Part shown: piece by piece, positions 1 through 5,844 of the stretch
How positions within the stretch are numbered: the first letter of the stretch is position 1
Layout: every line of letters begins with the position of its first letter
Origin: Lachnospiraceae bacterium
GTDB lineage: Bacteria; Bacillota; Clostridia; Lachnospirales; Lachnospiraceae
DNA: 5,844 nt
Reading direction: 5' to 3'
NCBI GenBank assembly: GCA_900770535.1
Contig: CAAHDV010000167.1
Coordinates: 1 to 5,844 of the forward strand
The notes under the pieces: model-generated
Told to the model about the DNA's origin: nothing
Database searches by the model: none
What the model saw: the letters and a program-made list of their open reading frames with translations, nothing else
Position numbers and translations under genes: made by a program

Positions 1-20
1 ACACGACGCTCTTCCGATCT
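1..20 (+). other. Untrimmed Illumina TruSeq adapter (artefact)
   Basis: The first 20 bases are identical to the 3' end of the Illumina TruSeq universal adapter, ending in the familiar GCTCTTCCGATCT. This is sequencing-library sequence and not part of the genome. Genomic sequence starts at about position 21, where an open reading frame is already under way. No promoter, start codon or peptide should be read from these bases. Confidence 0.97.
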
Positions 21-21
21 A

Positions 22-765
22 CTTGGAGCCGTCATGCTGGCGCATATCTATGCGGTATCCATGGAGACCGCGCTGATCGCGGCGGTTATCCTGATCATCC
101 TCATCCTGCTGTATTACGGATTTCAGCCGGGAGACAGCTTCTGGCTGGTGCTGACACCTATGGCATTTCTGCTGAAGATTCCGTTTGCGGTTCCGCTTCT
201 GGCGGGGCTGTCGGGAAGTCTTCTCAGCGTGATTCCGGTGGGCAGCGGCGTTGTGATTTATTACATTATTTCCTATGTAAAGCAGAACGCAGGTGTGCTG
301 ACCAATGACGCATCGGTGGACATTACCCAGAAGTTTGTACAGATCATCCGCGGCCTTCTTTCCAGCCACGAGATGATGGTCATGATCATGGTATGTGTGG
401 TTGGCATTCTCTGTGTATATCTGCTCCACAACATGTCACTGGATTACGCATGGGAAATTGCCATTATAACCGGAACCATCGCGCAGCTGGCAGCGGTATT
501 TGTGGGAGATTTCCTCTTCCATGTTTCCATGCCGGTCCCGGAGCTTCTGATCGGGGCGCTACTTTCCCTGGCAGTGGCTCTGCTGTATCATTTCTTCGTG
601 TTTACGGTAGATTACACACGGACAGAATACGTACAGTACGAGGACGATGATTACGTGTACTATGTAAAGGCTGTGCCGAAGGTGGCAGTAGCGCGGACCG
701 ATGTAAAAGTACAGCGTATCAACAATCCGGCCCGCGGCAGACATGACCGCAGGGCAGGAAAATAA
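22..765 (+). CDS. Conserved multi-pass membrane protein of unknown function, 5' end missing
   Basis: The frame is open from the first genomic bases (codons Leu-Gly-Ala-Val before the Met at 34), so the N-terminus is lost at the contig end. GGAG at 25-28 resembles a ribosome site for the ATG at 34, but that start would fall just before a membrane segment, and homologues as I remember them continue well upstream. Counting from Met34, about six hydrophobic segments lie at residues 12-29, 34-56, 58-82, 115-132, 140-163 and 170-191. A polar tail of about 50 residues follows, with an acidic, tyrosine-rich patch (EYVQYEDDDYVYYVKAVPK, 198-216) and a basic end. Such proteins are sometimes labelled ABC transporter permease, but no ATPase partner or permease motif is visible. 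The stop lies 36 bases before cdaA, which suggests co-transcription. It may serve the same membrane process as cdaA-cdaR; this is inference only. Confidence 0.82.
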   Translation, partial: LGAVMLAHIYAVSMETALIAAVILIILILLYYGFQPGDSFWLVLTPMAFLLKIPFAVPLLAGLSGSLLSVIPVGSGVVIYYIISYVKQNAGVLTNDASVDITQKFVQIIRGLLSSHEMMVMIMVCVVGILCVYLLHNMSLDYAWEIAIITGTIAQLAAVFVGDFLFHVSMPVPELLIGALLSLAVALLYHFFVFTVDYTRTEYVQYEDDDYVYYVKAVPKVAVARTDVKVQRINNPARGRHDRRAGK

Positions 766-790
766 GTGGTATTAATATAGAATAGAAAGC

Positions 791-795
791 GAGGA
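791..795 (+). promoter_or_regulatory. Ribosome binding site of cdaA
   Basis: GAGGA lies six bases before the ATG at 802. It supports this start for the cyclase gene. The 36-base gap from 766 to 801 is AT-rich around 770-784 but shows no convincing -35/-10 pair. Confidence 0.75.
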
Positions 796-801
796 CCAGG
801 T

Positions 802-1698
802 ATGACTGGCATATTCCAGGATTTGGAGATGGTTTTTCAGGGCATGCGCTCCTGGATCTCCTTTTTGCCAAGAATTACATTTTCTAATTTGACCGAGATC
901 ATCATACTGACGATCCTGGTATATTATGCATTGTTATGGATCAAGAGTACCAAAGCCTGGTATCTGCTGCGGGGCATTGCCATGATCATGGCATTCGCGG
1001 TAGCGGCAGCCATCTTTCACTGGGACACGATCCTCTGGATTCTGGGAAGAACGGGCGGTATCGCGGTAACGGCGCTGGTAATCATCTTCCAGCCGGAACT
1101 GCGTAAGGCTCTGGAGCAGCTGGGAAGCAGAAATCTGATCTCTGAGATTTTTTCCCTTGAAAGCAATCAGGAAAATCAGGGCTTTACTGACCGCACAGTC
1201 AATGAAATCGTCAAGGCAACCTTTGAGATGGCCAAGGTGAAGACCGGAGCCCTCATGGTCATTGAGCGAAACGTTTCCCTGAAAGAGATTGAGCGTACCG
1301 GTATTGAAATCAACGGACTGGTCAGCAGCCAGCTCCTGATCAATATTTTTGAGCACAACACACCGCTTCACGATGGCGCGGTAGTGATCCGCGGAAACCG
1401 TGTCACGGCGGCAACCTGTTATCTGCCGCTGTCCGACAACATGACCATCAGCAAGGATCTGGGAACCAGACACCGCGCTGCGGTTGGCATCAGTGAGGTC
1501 ACAGACAGCCTTACCGTGGTCGTATCCGAGGAGACCGGAAGAGTTTCTGTGGTAGAAAACGGCAGACTCAGAAGAATCTCCACGGCAGAAGACCTGCGCA
1601 GGGCACTGGCGGTAGCAGAAAATCAGGAAGAGAGCAATGGCACACTGTTAAAGATCTGGAAGGGAAAACGCAGAAATGAAAGAAAAACTGATAAATAA
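802..1698 (+). CDS. cdaA: Diadenylate cyclase CdaA (c-di-AMP synthase)
   Basis: This enzyme joins two ATP molecules into cyclic di-AMP, the second messenger that controls potassium and osmolyte transport and cell-wall homeostasis in Firmicutes. The 298-residue protein has the usual CdaA layout. Three hydrophobic segments lie at about residues 31-47, 55-73 and 77-96, followed by the FQPELRKALEQLG linker (96-108) and a cytosolic DAC (DisA_N) domain from about 110 to 265. Both catalytic motifs are intact: Asp191-Gly-Ala in LHDGAVVIRGNRV, and Arg223-His-Arg in GTRHRAAVGISE. The C-terminus is basic and its last codons overlap the start of cdaR by 23 bases, so the two genes are probably translated in a coupled way. 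CdaR is the known membrane regulator of this enzyme. Length, topology and motifs fit the CdaA class rather than soluble DisA, which also has a DNA-binding domain. Confidence 0.97.
   Translation: MTGIFQDLEMVFQGMRSWISFLPRITFSNLTEIIILTILVYYALLWIKSTKAWYLLRGIAMIMAFAVAAAIFHWDTILWILGRTGGIAVTALVIIFQPELRKALEQLGSRNLISEIFSLESNQENQGFTDRTVNEIVKATFEMAKVKTGALMVIERNVSLKEIERTGIEINGLVSSQLLINIFEHNTPLHDGAVVIRGNRVTAATCYLPLSDNMTISKDLGTRHRAAVGISEVTDSLTVVVSEETGRVSVVENGRLRRISTAEDLRRALAVAENQEESNGTLLKIWKGKRRNERKTDK
1658..1664 (+). promoter_or_regulatory. Probable ribosome binding site of cdaR inside cdaA
   Basis: GGAAGGG lies within the last codons of cdaA, 11 bases before the cdaR ATG at 1676. The spacing is longer than ideal, which fits a start that relies partly on ribosomes already translating cdaA. 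Confidence 0.5.
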
Positions 1699-3034
1699 TC
1701 TTGGACTTAAGATTCTTTCCTGTTTTCTGGCATTTTTTGTGTGGCTGGTCGTTGTGAATGTCTCCAATCCGGAAGTGACCGGAAGCAAGGAAGTACCGTT
1801 GGAGATCGTAAACGAACAGGTACTGACCAAGGCAGGAAGAACCTATGAACTTGGCGGAAAAGATACGGTAACGGTATATTTTGATGTGCGGACAAAAGAT
1901 GCCTACAAGATTCGTTCCTCAGATTTCCGTGCTTATGTAGATCTGGCGGAGCTGTATGATGTGACCGGGTCTGTTCAGGTAAAAATCGAAGTATTGAATA
2001 ACAAGGAACTGGTTTCCAATGCGGAAAGCCGCCCGGGCGTAGTGCGCATTCAGACAGAAGAACTTCAGAGCAAGCAGTTCTCACTGATCATGAACACATA
2101 CGGAAATCTGGCGGAGGATTACGCAGTGAATAAAGCGGTTCTGACACCGGACCATGTAACTGTGGAAGGTCCGACCTCCCAGGTTGGCCTGATCAATCAT
2201 GTGGGAATCGAACTCAATGTAAATGGACTGGAAAGCAGCACGGATGGTACAGCAGAGCCGGTATTTTATGATGCCAATGGCAACGAAATCACGGTCAGTG
2301 ACCGCGTGAGCGTGAATCCGTCAGAGATTCAGTACAGCCTGGAAATCAGCAAGGTAAAAAACCTTCCGCTTGATTTTGAGGTGACAGGAACCGCAGCTTC
2401 CGGTTATCAGTATACCGGTGTGGAGAGCAGTGCGAAGAGTGTTTCCGTGCTCGGCCTGAAAAACAGCCTGGCATCGGTGAACAAGATCACCATTCCTTCC
2501 TCTGTGCTCAGTGTTTCAGGAGCAACGCAGGATAAGGTGGTGACCGTCAATCTGAATGATTACCTGCCGGAGGATGTAACACTGGCCAATGCGGATGACG
2601 CGAACGTAACCATACGCCTGAAGGTAGAACAGCTCACTACCAGGATGATAAGCCTGAGTGAGTCGGATATTTCCATGGAAAATGGCGCAGATTATTATCA
2701 TTACCATCTGTCGCCAGCGCGGATTGAGGTGAAGCTTCAGGGACTGAAGGAGGATCTCGATACCTTAAAGGCAGCCGATTTAAAGGCGGCCATCAACCTG
2801 TCCGGCATGCAGCTGGGAAACCATAACGGAACCCTGAACATGAGCGGACTTGGAAAAAACTTTAAACTGATTTCCGTTTCCGCGTTTACCGTGGAAGTTA
2901 CAGCGGGTGGCCCTGCCGCGCAGCTGGAACAGACAACCGCGGCAGAGGAAGAAACCACCGAGACAGAAACCGGAGCGGAAAACGATATTACAAAGTCGCA
3001 GAACACAGAGACAAACGGCGCAAATGCCGGCTGA
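1676..3034 (+). CDS. cdaR: CdaR, YbbR-repeat regulator of CdaA
   Basis: CdaR is a membrane-anchored protein, mostly outside the cell, that binds CdaA and modulates c-di-AMP output. The 452-residue protein starts with a short cytosolic segment and one membrane helix (LKILSCFLAFFVWLVVVNVS, 11-30). This is the typical CdaR N-terminus and it supports the ATG at 1676. Four YbbR-like beta-rich repeats follow, at roughly residues 38-126, 134-224, 228-319 and 323-409. Each carries a recurring pattern of the type 'P..V.V.G....l..v..i...ldl..l' (for example PDHVTVEGPTSQVGLINHV and PARIEVKLQGLKEDLDTL). Residues 414-452 form a low-complexity Thr/Glu/Asn-rich tail, probably disordered. The gene overlaps cdaA by 23 bases and ends 16 bases before ptsH, so it lies inside an operon. 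Repeat boundaries are by eye. Confidence 0.95.
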   Translation: MKEKLINNLGLKILSCFLAFFVWLVVVNVSNPEVTGSKEVPLEIVNEQVLTKAGRTYELGGKDTVTVYFDVRTKDAYKIRSSDFRAYVDLAELYDVTGSVQVKIEVLNNKELVSNAESRPGVVRIQTEELQSKQFSLIMNTYGNLAEDYAVNKAVLTPDHVTVEGPTSQVGLINHVGIELNVNGLESSTDGTAEPVFYDANGNEITVSDRVSVNPSEIQYSLEISKVKNLPLDFEVTGTAASGYQYTGVESSAKSVSVLGLKNSLASVNKITIPSSVLSVSGATQDKVVTVNLNDYLPEDVTLANADDANVTIRLKVEQLTTRMISLSESDISMENGADYYHYHLSPARIEVKLQGLKEDLDTLKAADLKAAINLSGMQLGNHNGTLNMSGLGKNFKLISVSAFTVEVTAGGPAAQLEQTTAAEEETTETETGAENDITKSQNTETNGANAG

Positions 3035-3040
3035 CAGAAA

Positions 3041-3045
3041 GAGGG
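3041..3045 (+). promoter_or_regulatory. Ribosome binding site that sets the ptsH start
   Basis: GAGGG (within AAAGAGGG) lies five bases before the ATG at 3051. The same frame is open further upstream to an ATG at 2907, but that stretch lies in the cdaR coding region in another frame. This site and the HPr homology together place the real start at 3051. Confidence 0.8.
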
Positions 3046-3050
3046 ATAAC

Positions 3051-3314
3051 ATGGTTAGCAGAAAAATTGTTATCAAAAACGTATCAGGACTTCATCTTCG
3101 CCCGACCGGGGTGCTTTGCAATGAAGCCATCAAGTACAAATCATCCATCAAATTTCATTTTGGCAACACCACATCCAACGCAAAGAGTGTACTCAGTGTG
3201 CTGGGAGCCTGTATCAAATGCGGCGACGAGGTAGAGTTCATCTGCGAGGGCCCGGATGAGCAGGAAGCTCTGGATGGAATCATTGGAGTGATCGAAAGCG
3301 GTCTTGGGGAGTAA
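3051..3314 (+). CDS. ptsH: HPr-family phosphocarrier protein
   Basis: HPr is the small cytosolic phosphocarrier that accepts phosphate from Enzyme I on His15 and passes it to sugar-specific EIIA proteins. In Firmicutes HPr kinase also phosphorylates Ser46 to drive carbon catabolite repression through CcpA. The protein has 87 residues, the usual HPr length. His15 and Arg17 are present in SGLHLRPTG, and Ser46 is present in NAKSVLSVLG, so both phosphorylation sites are kept, unlike in Crh, where His15 is lost. The loop after His15 reads Leu16-Arg-Pro-Thr19 instead of the common Ala-Arg-Pro-Ala. There are four cysteines (23, 54, 57, 65), two of them in a CxxC arrangement. The gene sits 16 bases after cdaR and 87 bases before ptsI, its direct partner. 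A role as main HPr is likely; a specialised HPr paralogue is possible. Confidence 0.94.
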   Translation: MVSRKIVIKNVSGLHLRPTGVLCNEAIKYKSSIKFHFGNTTSNAKSVLSVLGACIKCGDEVEFICEGPDEQEALDGIIGVIESGLGE

Positions 3315-3336
3315 AAGGCAACAGGAAGATGATATT

Positions 3337-3355
3337 CGCGGAATCTGATTTCGCG
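3337..3355 (+). promoter_or_regulatory. Small hairpin in the ptsH-ptsI gap
   Basis: CGCGGAAT and ATTTCGCG can pair into an eight-base-pair stem (one G-U pair) with a three-base loop. No T-run follows, so it is not a standard terminator. It could be an mRNA processing or stabilising element, or it could reflect a DNA operator, because the same bases overlap a cre-like palindrome at 3346-3361. The pairing is seen in the sequence; the role is not known. Confidence 0.45.
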
Positions 3356-3361
3356 GTTTCA
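3346..3361 (+). promoter_or_regulatory. Possible cre-like (CcpA) operator before ptsI
   Basis: TGATTTCGCGGTTTCA has TGA and TCA ends around a central CGCG, and resembles the catabolite-responsive element pattern TGNNANCGNNNNCA. It is two bases longer than the standard 14-base site and its half-sites match each other only in part. The position just before a PTS gene is suitable for a carbon-control operator, but the match is imperfect. Confidence 0.25.
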
Positions 3362-3370
3362 TATAGAATA

Positions 3371-3394
3371 AATAATTAATAATTAATAAGGAGG
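3371..3394 (+). promoter_or_regulatory. AT-rich leader and strong ribosome binding site of ptsI
   Basis: AAGGAGG at 3388-3394 is a near-perfect Shine-Dalgarno sequence seven bases before the ATG at 3402, the best in the window. It is preceded by an almost pure A/T stretch with two tandem copies of AATTAAT (3374-3387). An unstructured A/U-rich leader of this kind usually favours ribosome access, which fits high expression of Enzyme I. Confidence 0.7.
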
Positions 3395-3401
3395 ACGTAT
3401 C

Positions 3402-5120
3402 ATGTTAAAGGGTACTAACGCTTCTTCTGGTATCGGCATTGGGAACGCTGTAATCGTAGAAGAGAAAGAACTGGTGATCAAACGGGAGACTGTCCGTGAC
3501 ACGGCGGCTGAGGTGGAGCGTTTTAAGGGCGCGCTCGACTTAACTCTTAAGAAAACCGAGGAGCTTGCGGCAGATCTTGCGACCAGAGTAGGGGAGAAGG
3601 AAGCGGAGATCATGCAGGGCCACATGATGCTGTTAATGGATCCGATGCTGACTGGAGAAATCGAGACAGCCATCACCGGAGAGAGCATCTGTGCGGAATA
3701 CGCGATTGAGCAGGTCTGCACCACCTATGCGGAGATGTTCGCGTCCATGGATGACGAGCTGATGCAGCAGAGAGCCACCGACATGCGTGACATCAAGGCG
3801 CGTATGCAGCGGGAACTGCTGGGCGTGGAGAGCGTGGACATTGCTTCCCTTCCGGCAGGCACCATTCTGGTGGCAAAAGACCTTACCCCGTCCATGACAG
3901 CAGGCATCAAGCCGGAGAACGTAGCCGGTATTGTGACGGAGCTTGGCGGCAAGACTTCCCACAGCGCAATTCTGGCCCGGGCTCTGGAAATTCCGGCTGT
4001 TGTTGCAGTGCCGGATCTGATGAACCAGGTAAAGAACGGCCATGTGATCGTTTTGGATGGCAGCGAAGGCGTTGTTTATGTGGATCCGGATCAGGCTGTG
4101 GTAGATGACTTCTCTGCAAAGCGGGAGAAATTCCTGAAAGAGAAAAAAGAACTGGAACAGTACATTGGAAAGCCGACGGTAACCAAAGACGGTGTACACA
4201 TTGAGCTGGTTGCCAATATCGGAAAACCGGAGGATCTGGAAAAGGTTCTTCAGTATGACGGTGAGGGCGTTGGCCTGTTCCGTACCGAGTTTTTATTTAT
4301 GGACCGCACGGCCATGCCGACCGAGGACGAGCAGTTTGAGGCTTACAGGACGGTGGCAGAGGGCCTGAAGGGCAAGCCGGTCATCATCCGTACCCTGGAT
4401 ATCGGCGGAGATAAAGAGATTCCGTATATGGGACTCACCAAAGATGAAAATCCGTTCCTGGGTTACCGGGCAATCCGTTTCTGCCTGGACCGCAAGGATG
4501 ATGTATACAAGCCGCAGCTGCGCGCGCTGCTTCGTGCCAGTGCCTACGGCAACATCAAGATCATGGTGCCGATGGTAACCTGCATCGAGGAGCTTCGCGA
4601 GGCAAAGGCTCTGATTGAAGAAATTAAAAAAGAACTGGATGAGAAAAACATCCCTTATAAGAAAGATATTGAAGTTGGTATCATGGTGGAGACCGCTGCA
4701 GCATCTCTGATGGCAGATGTATTTGCAAAGGAAGCAGCGTTCTTCAGCATCGGAACCAACGACCTGACCCAGTACACCATGTCCGTGGACCGCGGAAATG
4801 ACAAGGTATCTTACCTGTATTCCACCTTTAACCCGGCGGTGCTGCGCAGCATCAAGCGTGTGATCACCTGTGGCCGCGAGGCGGGAATTATGGTAGGCAT
4901 GTGCGGCGAGGCGGCAAGCGATCCGCTCATGATTCCGCTGCTTCTGGCATTTGGCTTAAATGAGTTCAGCATGAGCGCATCCGCAATTCTGTACTCCAGA
5001 AAGCTGATCACCAGCTACAGCACCATGGAGCTTCAGGCTGTGGCTGACAAGGCCATGAGCTTTGCAACGGCTGCGGAAGTGGAAACCTATATGAAGGAAT
5101 TCATGGCTGGTCAGGCATAA
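3402..5120 (+). CDS. ptsI: Enzyme I, PEP-protein phosphotransferase of the PTS
   Basis: Enzyme I takes phosphate from phosphoenolpyruvate and transfers it to HPr, the first step of all PTS sugar uptake. The 572-residue cytosolic protein has the full family length and domain order. The N-terminal part starts MLKGTNASSGIGIG and contains the helical HPr-binding region (about 30-145). The phosphohistidine domain carries His187 in GGKTSHSAILAR. The C-terminal PEP-binding barrel runs from about 260 to 572. Expected active-site residues are visible: Arg294 in GLFRTEFLF, Arg330 in IIRTLDIGGDKE, Glu430 in GIMVE, Asn453-Asp454 in SIGTNDLTQYT, Arg464 in SVDRGND, and Cys501 in GMCGE. Nothing suggests loss of function. 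The related PEP synthase and PPDK families are longer and carry other domains. The gene follows ptsH after 87 bases and is closed by a probable terminator. Confidence 0.98.
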   Translation: MLKGTNASSGIGIGNAVIVEEKELVIKRETVRDTAAEVERFKGALDLTLKKTEELAADLATRVGEKEAEIMQGHMMLLMDPMLTGEIETAITGESICAEYAIEQVCTTYAEMFASMDDELMQQRATDMRDIKARMQRELLGVESVDIASLPAGTILVAKDLTPSMTAGIKPENVAGIVTELGGKTSHSAILARALEIPAVVAVPDLMNQVKNGHVIVLDGSEGVVYVDPDQAVVDDFSAKREKFLKEKKELEQYIGKPTVTKDGVHIELVANIGKPEDLEKVLQYDGEGVGLFRTEFLFMDRTAMPTEDEQFEAYRTVAEGLKGKPVIIRTLDIGGDKEIPYMGLTKDENPFLGYRAIRFCLDRKDDVYKPQLRALLRASAYGNIKIMVPMVTCIEELREAKALIEEIKKELDEKNIPYKKDIEVGIMVETAAASLMADVFAKEAAFFSIGTNDLTQYTMSVDRGNDKVSYLYSTFNPAVLRSIKRVITCGREAGIMVGMCGEAASDPLMIPLLLAFGLNEFSMSASAILYSRKLITSYSTMELQAVADKAMSFATAAEVETYMKEFMAGQA

Positions 5121-5132
5121 ATTTGGAATTAC

Positions 5133-5163
5133 TGGCTGTCACCTGCACTGCAGGCGGCAGCCA
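5133..5163 (+). terminator. Probable intrinsic terminator after ptsI
   Basis: The segment folds into a long GC-rich hairpin: TGGCTGTC pairs with GGCAGCCA (one G-U pair), then after one A-C mismatch CCTGC pairs with GCAGG around a three-base loop. It begins 13 bases after the ptsI stop. The following bases (TTTATAAAAAG) make only a short, interrupted T-tract, so termination may be partial. It is the clearest transcription boundary in the window. Confidence 0.65.
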
Positions 5164-5191
5164 TTTATAAAAAGAAAGAAAACATTCACAC

Positions 5192-5199
5192 GAGGAGAG
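5192..5199 (+). promoter_or_regulatory. Ribosome binding site of the last gene
   Basis: GAGGAGAG lies six bases before the ATG at 5206 (the AGGAG core is eight bases away) and fixes the start of the open frame that runs to the window end. A TATAAA at 5166-5171 could be a -10 box just after the ptsI hairpin, but no recognisable -35 box lies at the right distance. Confidence 0.65.
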
Positions 5200-5205
5200 A
5201 CGATC

Positions 5206-5844
5206 ATGGCAGTTTATCTTATCTGTTATCTGGCATCTTATATACTGGCCCGGTTTGGTCATTACCTGATATCCGGCGTCCTGCTTCTGGCAGCGGCTGG
5301 CTGGCTTTATATGGAGGACTACCGGAAATATAAGAACCTGATCCATCTGCGTGGTCTGTTCTCTCTGTTCTGGGTAGGCGGCGAGGGCCTGGCCTGCCTG
5401 AAACTCAGTAATCTGCAGACCGACTGGTCAAATATGACCTGGTTTTGTCTGTTTCTGGCGTACATAGGGTTCTGGATGGTTTTTGAAATTCTGGTCCACG
5501 TGTATGGTTCCGGTTACGATGGCTACGGCAGGTGGAGAAGCTTCTCCGGGGATTCAAAGCCGGTTTTTGCCATGATCTGCGGTCTTACGGTATTATCCCT
5601 TGGATGCTTTATCGCGGAAGCAGTCATACTGGGCTATGTGCCGCTATTTCTGCGGGGCGTTCCCCACGCGTACTCAGAATTCCACCTGACAGGCATCCAC
5701 TATTTCACGGTATCCTGTGTGCTTGTGCCATCCCTGACTGTGCTGTATGTGCATATGCGGAACGGACGGGGCAGTGAGAAGCTTCTCATTGCAGCGCTGG
5801 TCATGACGGCCATCTCCCTGCTGATTCCGATCCTCTGCGTATCC
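5206..5844 (+). CDS. Polytopic membrane protein, probable Wzy-like oligosaccharide polymerase, 3' end missing
   Basis: The frame is open from the ATG at 5206 to the window end (213 codons, no stop). The protein starts MAVYLICYLASYILARFGHY and is strongly hydrophobic, with segments at about residues 20-35, 47-66, 77-99, 119-142, 164-182 and 190-212, plus a possible short one at the very N-terminus. The stretch PLFLRGVPHAYSEFHLTGIHYFTVS (146-170), between two membrane segments, resembles the loop of oligosaccharide repeat unit polymerases (O-antigen polymerase-like), which join lipid-linked sugar units outside the cell. This match is from memory of family style, so the function is tentative. 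It could be another unassigned membrane protein. It follows the ptsI terminator and has its own ribosome site, so it probably begins a separate unit. The catalytic loops cannot be judged because the C-terminal half is absent. Confidence 0.8.
   Translation, partial: MAVYLICYLASYILARFGHYLISGVLLLAAAGWLYMEDYRKYKNLIHLRGLFSLFWVGGEGLACLKLSNLQTDWSNMTWFCLFLAYIGFWMVFEILVHVYGSGYDGYGRWRSFSGDSKPVFAMICGLTVLSLGCFIAEAVILGYVPLFLRGVPHAYSEFHLTGIHYFTVSCVLVPSLTVLYVHMRNGRGSEKLLIAALVMTAISLLIPILCVS

Noticed and set aside
766..801. Possible promoter for cdaA in the 36-base gap
   Set aside because: There is a -10-like TAGAAT but no -35 box at normal spacing, and the short gap fits read-through from the preceding gene.
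381..990. Palindrome CATGATCATG present at 381-390 and at 981-990
   Set aside because: Both copies fall in coding sequence for Met-Ile-Met in membrane helices, so the repeat is explained by codon use and not by an operator.
934..1473. A 179-codon open frame on the minus strand inside cdaA
   Set aside because: It is antisense to intact catalytic motifs of cdaA, has no recognisable protein features or ribosome site, and arises from codon bias of the real gene.
2907..3050. Upstream extension of the ptsH frame to an ATG at 2907
   Set aside because: The extra 48 residues are Arg/Gln/Pro-rich and are an out-of-frame reading of the cdaR tail. The ribosome site and HPr homology start at 3051.
3633..4199. 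A 188-codon open frame on the minus strand inside ptsI
   Set aside because: It lies opposite the well-conserved phosphohistidine domain of Enzyme I, and its translation is rich in His, Cys and Arg with no domain pattern.
5532..5777. An 81-codon plus-strand open frame near the window end
   Set aside because: It is another frame of the larger membrane-protein gene that starts at 5206, which has a ribosome site and a coherent hydrophobic pattern.

Overview
This window looks like the end of an assembled contig from a Gram-positive Firmicute, most likely a gut Lachnospiraceae-type Clostridium. The support is the cdaA-cdaR pair, Enzyme I and HPr of Firmicute type, purine-rich Shine-Dalgarno sites before nearly every gene, and roughly balanced base composition. 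The taxon is inferred from gene content and protein style, not from a marker gene. All five genes read left to right. The first 20 bases are not genomic: they match the 3' end of the Illumina TruSeq adapter, so the contig starts inside a gene next to untrimmed adapter.

Layout: (1) 22-765, the C-terminal part of a multi-pass membrane protein without assigned function. (2) 802-1698, cdaA, the membrane-bound diadenylate cyclase. (3) 1676-3034, cdaR, its YbbR-repeat partner, overlapping cdaA by 23 bases. (4) 3051-3314, an HPr-family phosphocarrier (ptsH). (5) A gap of 87 bases with a small hairpin and a very AT-rich leader. (6) 3402-5120, ptsI, Enzyme I of the phosphotransferase system. (7) A probable terminator at about 5133-5163. 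(8) 5206 to the window end, the first 213 codons of a polytopic membrane protein that resembles the O-antigen/oligosaccharide repeat unit polymerase (Wzy-like) group.

Genes 1 to 4 are packed tightly (gaps of 36, -23 and 16 bases), so they probably form one transcription unit, with ptsI joined to it or partly uncoupled by the 87-base gap. CdaA makes c-di-AMP at the membrane and CdaR modulates it. HPr and Enzyme I carry phosphate from PEP to sugar transporters, and HPr also relays carbon status. In many Firmicutes glmM follows cdaA-cdaR; here the general PTS genes follow instead, which places second-messenger synthesis beside carbon uptake control.

No mobile element, CRISPR array, tRNA or rRNA was seen. 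Most of the window is housekeeping sequence and I found no clear undescribed system. The best leads are the gene order, the cysteine-rich HPr with an altered active-site loop, the unassigned membrane protein before cdaA, and the cre-like/hairpin element before ptsI.
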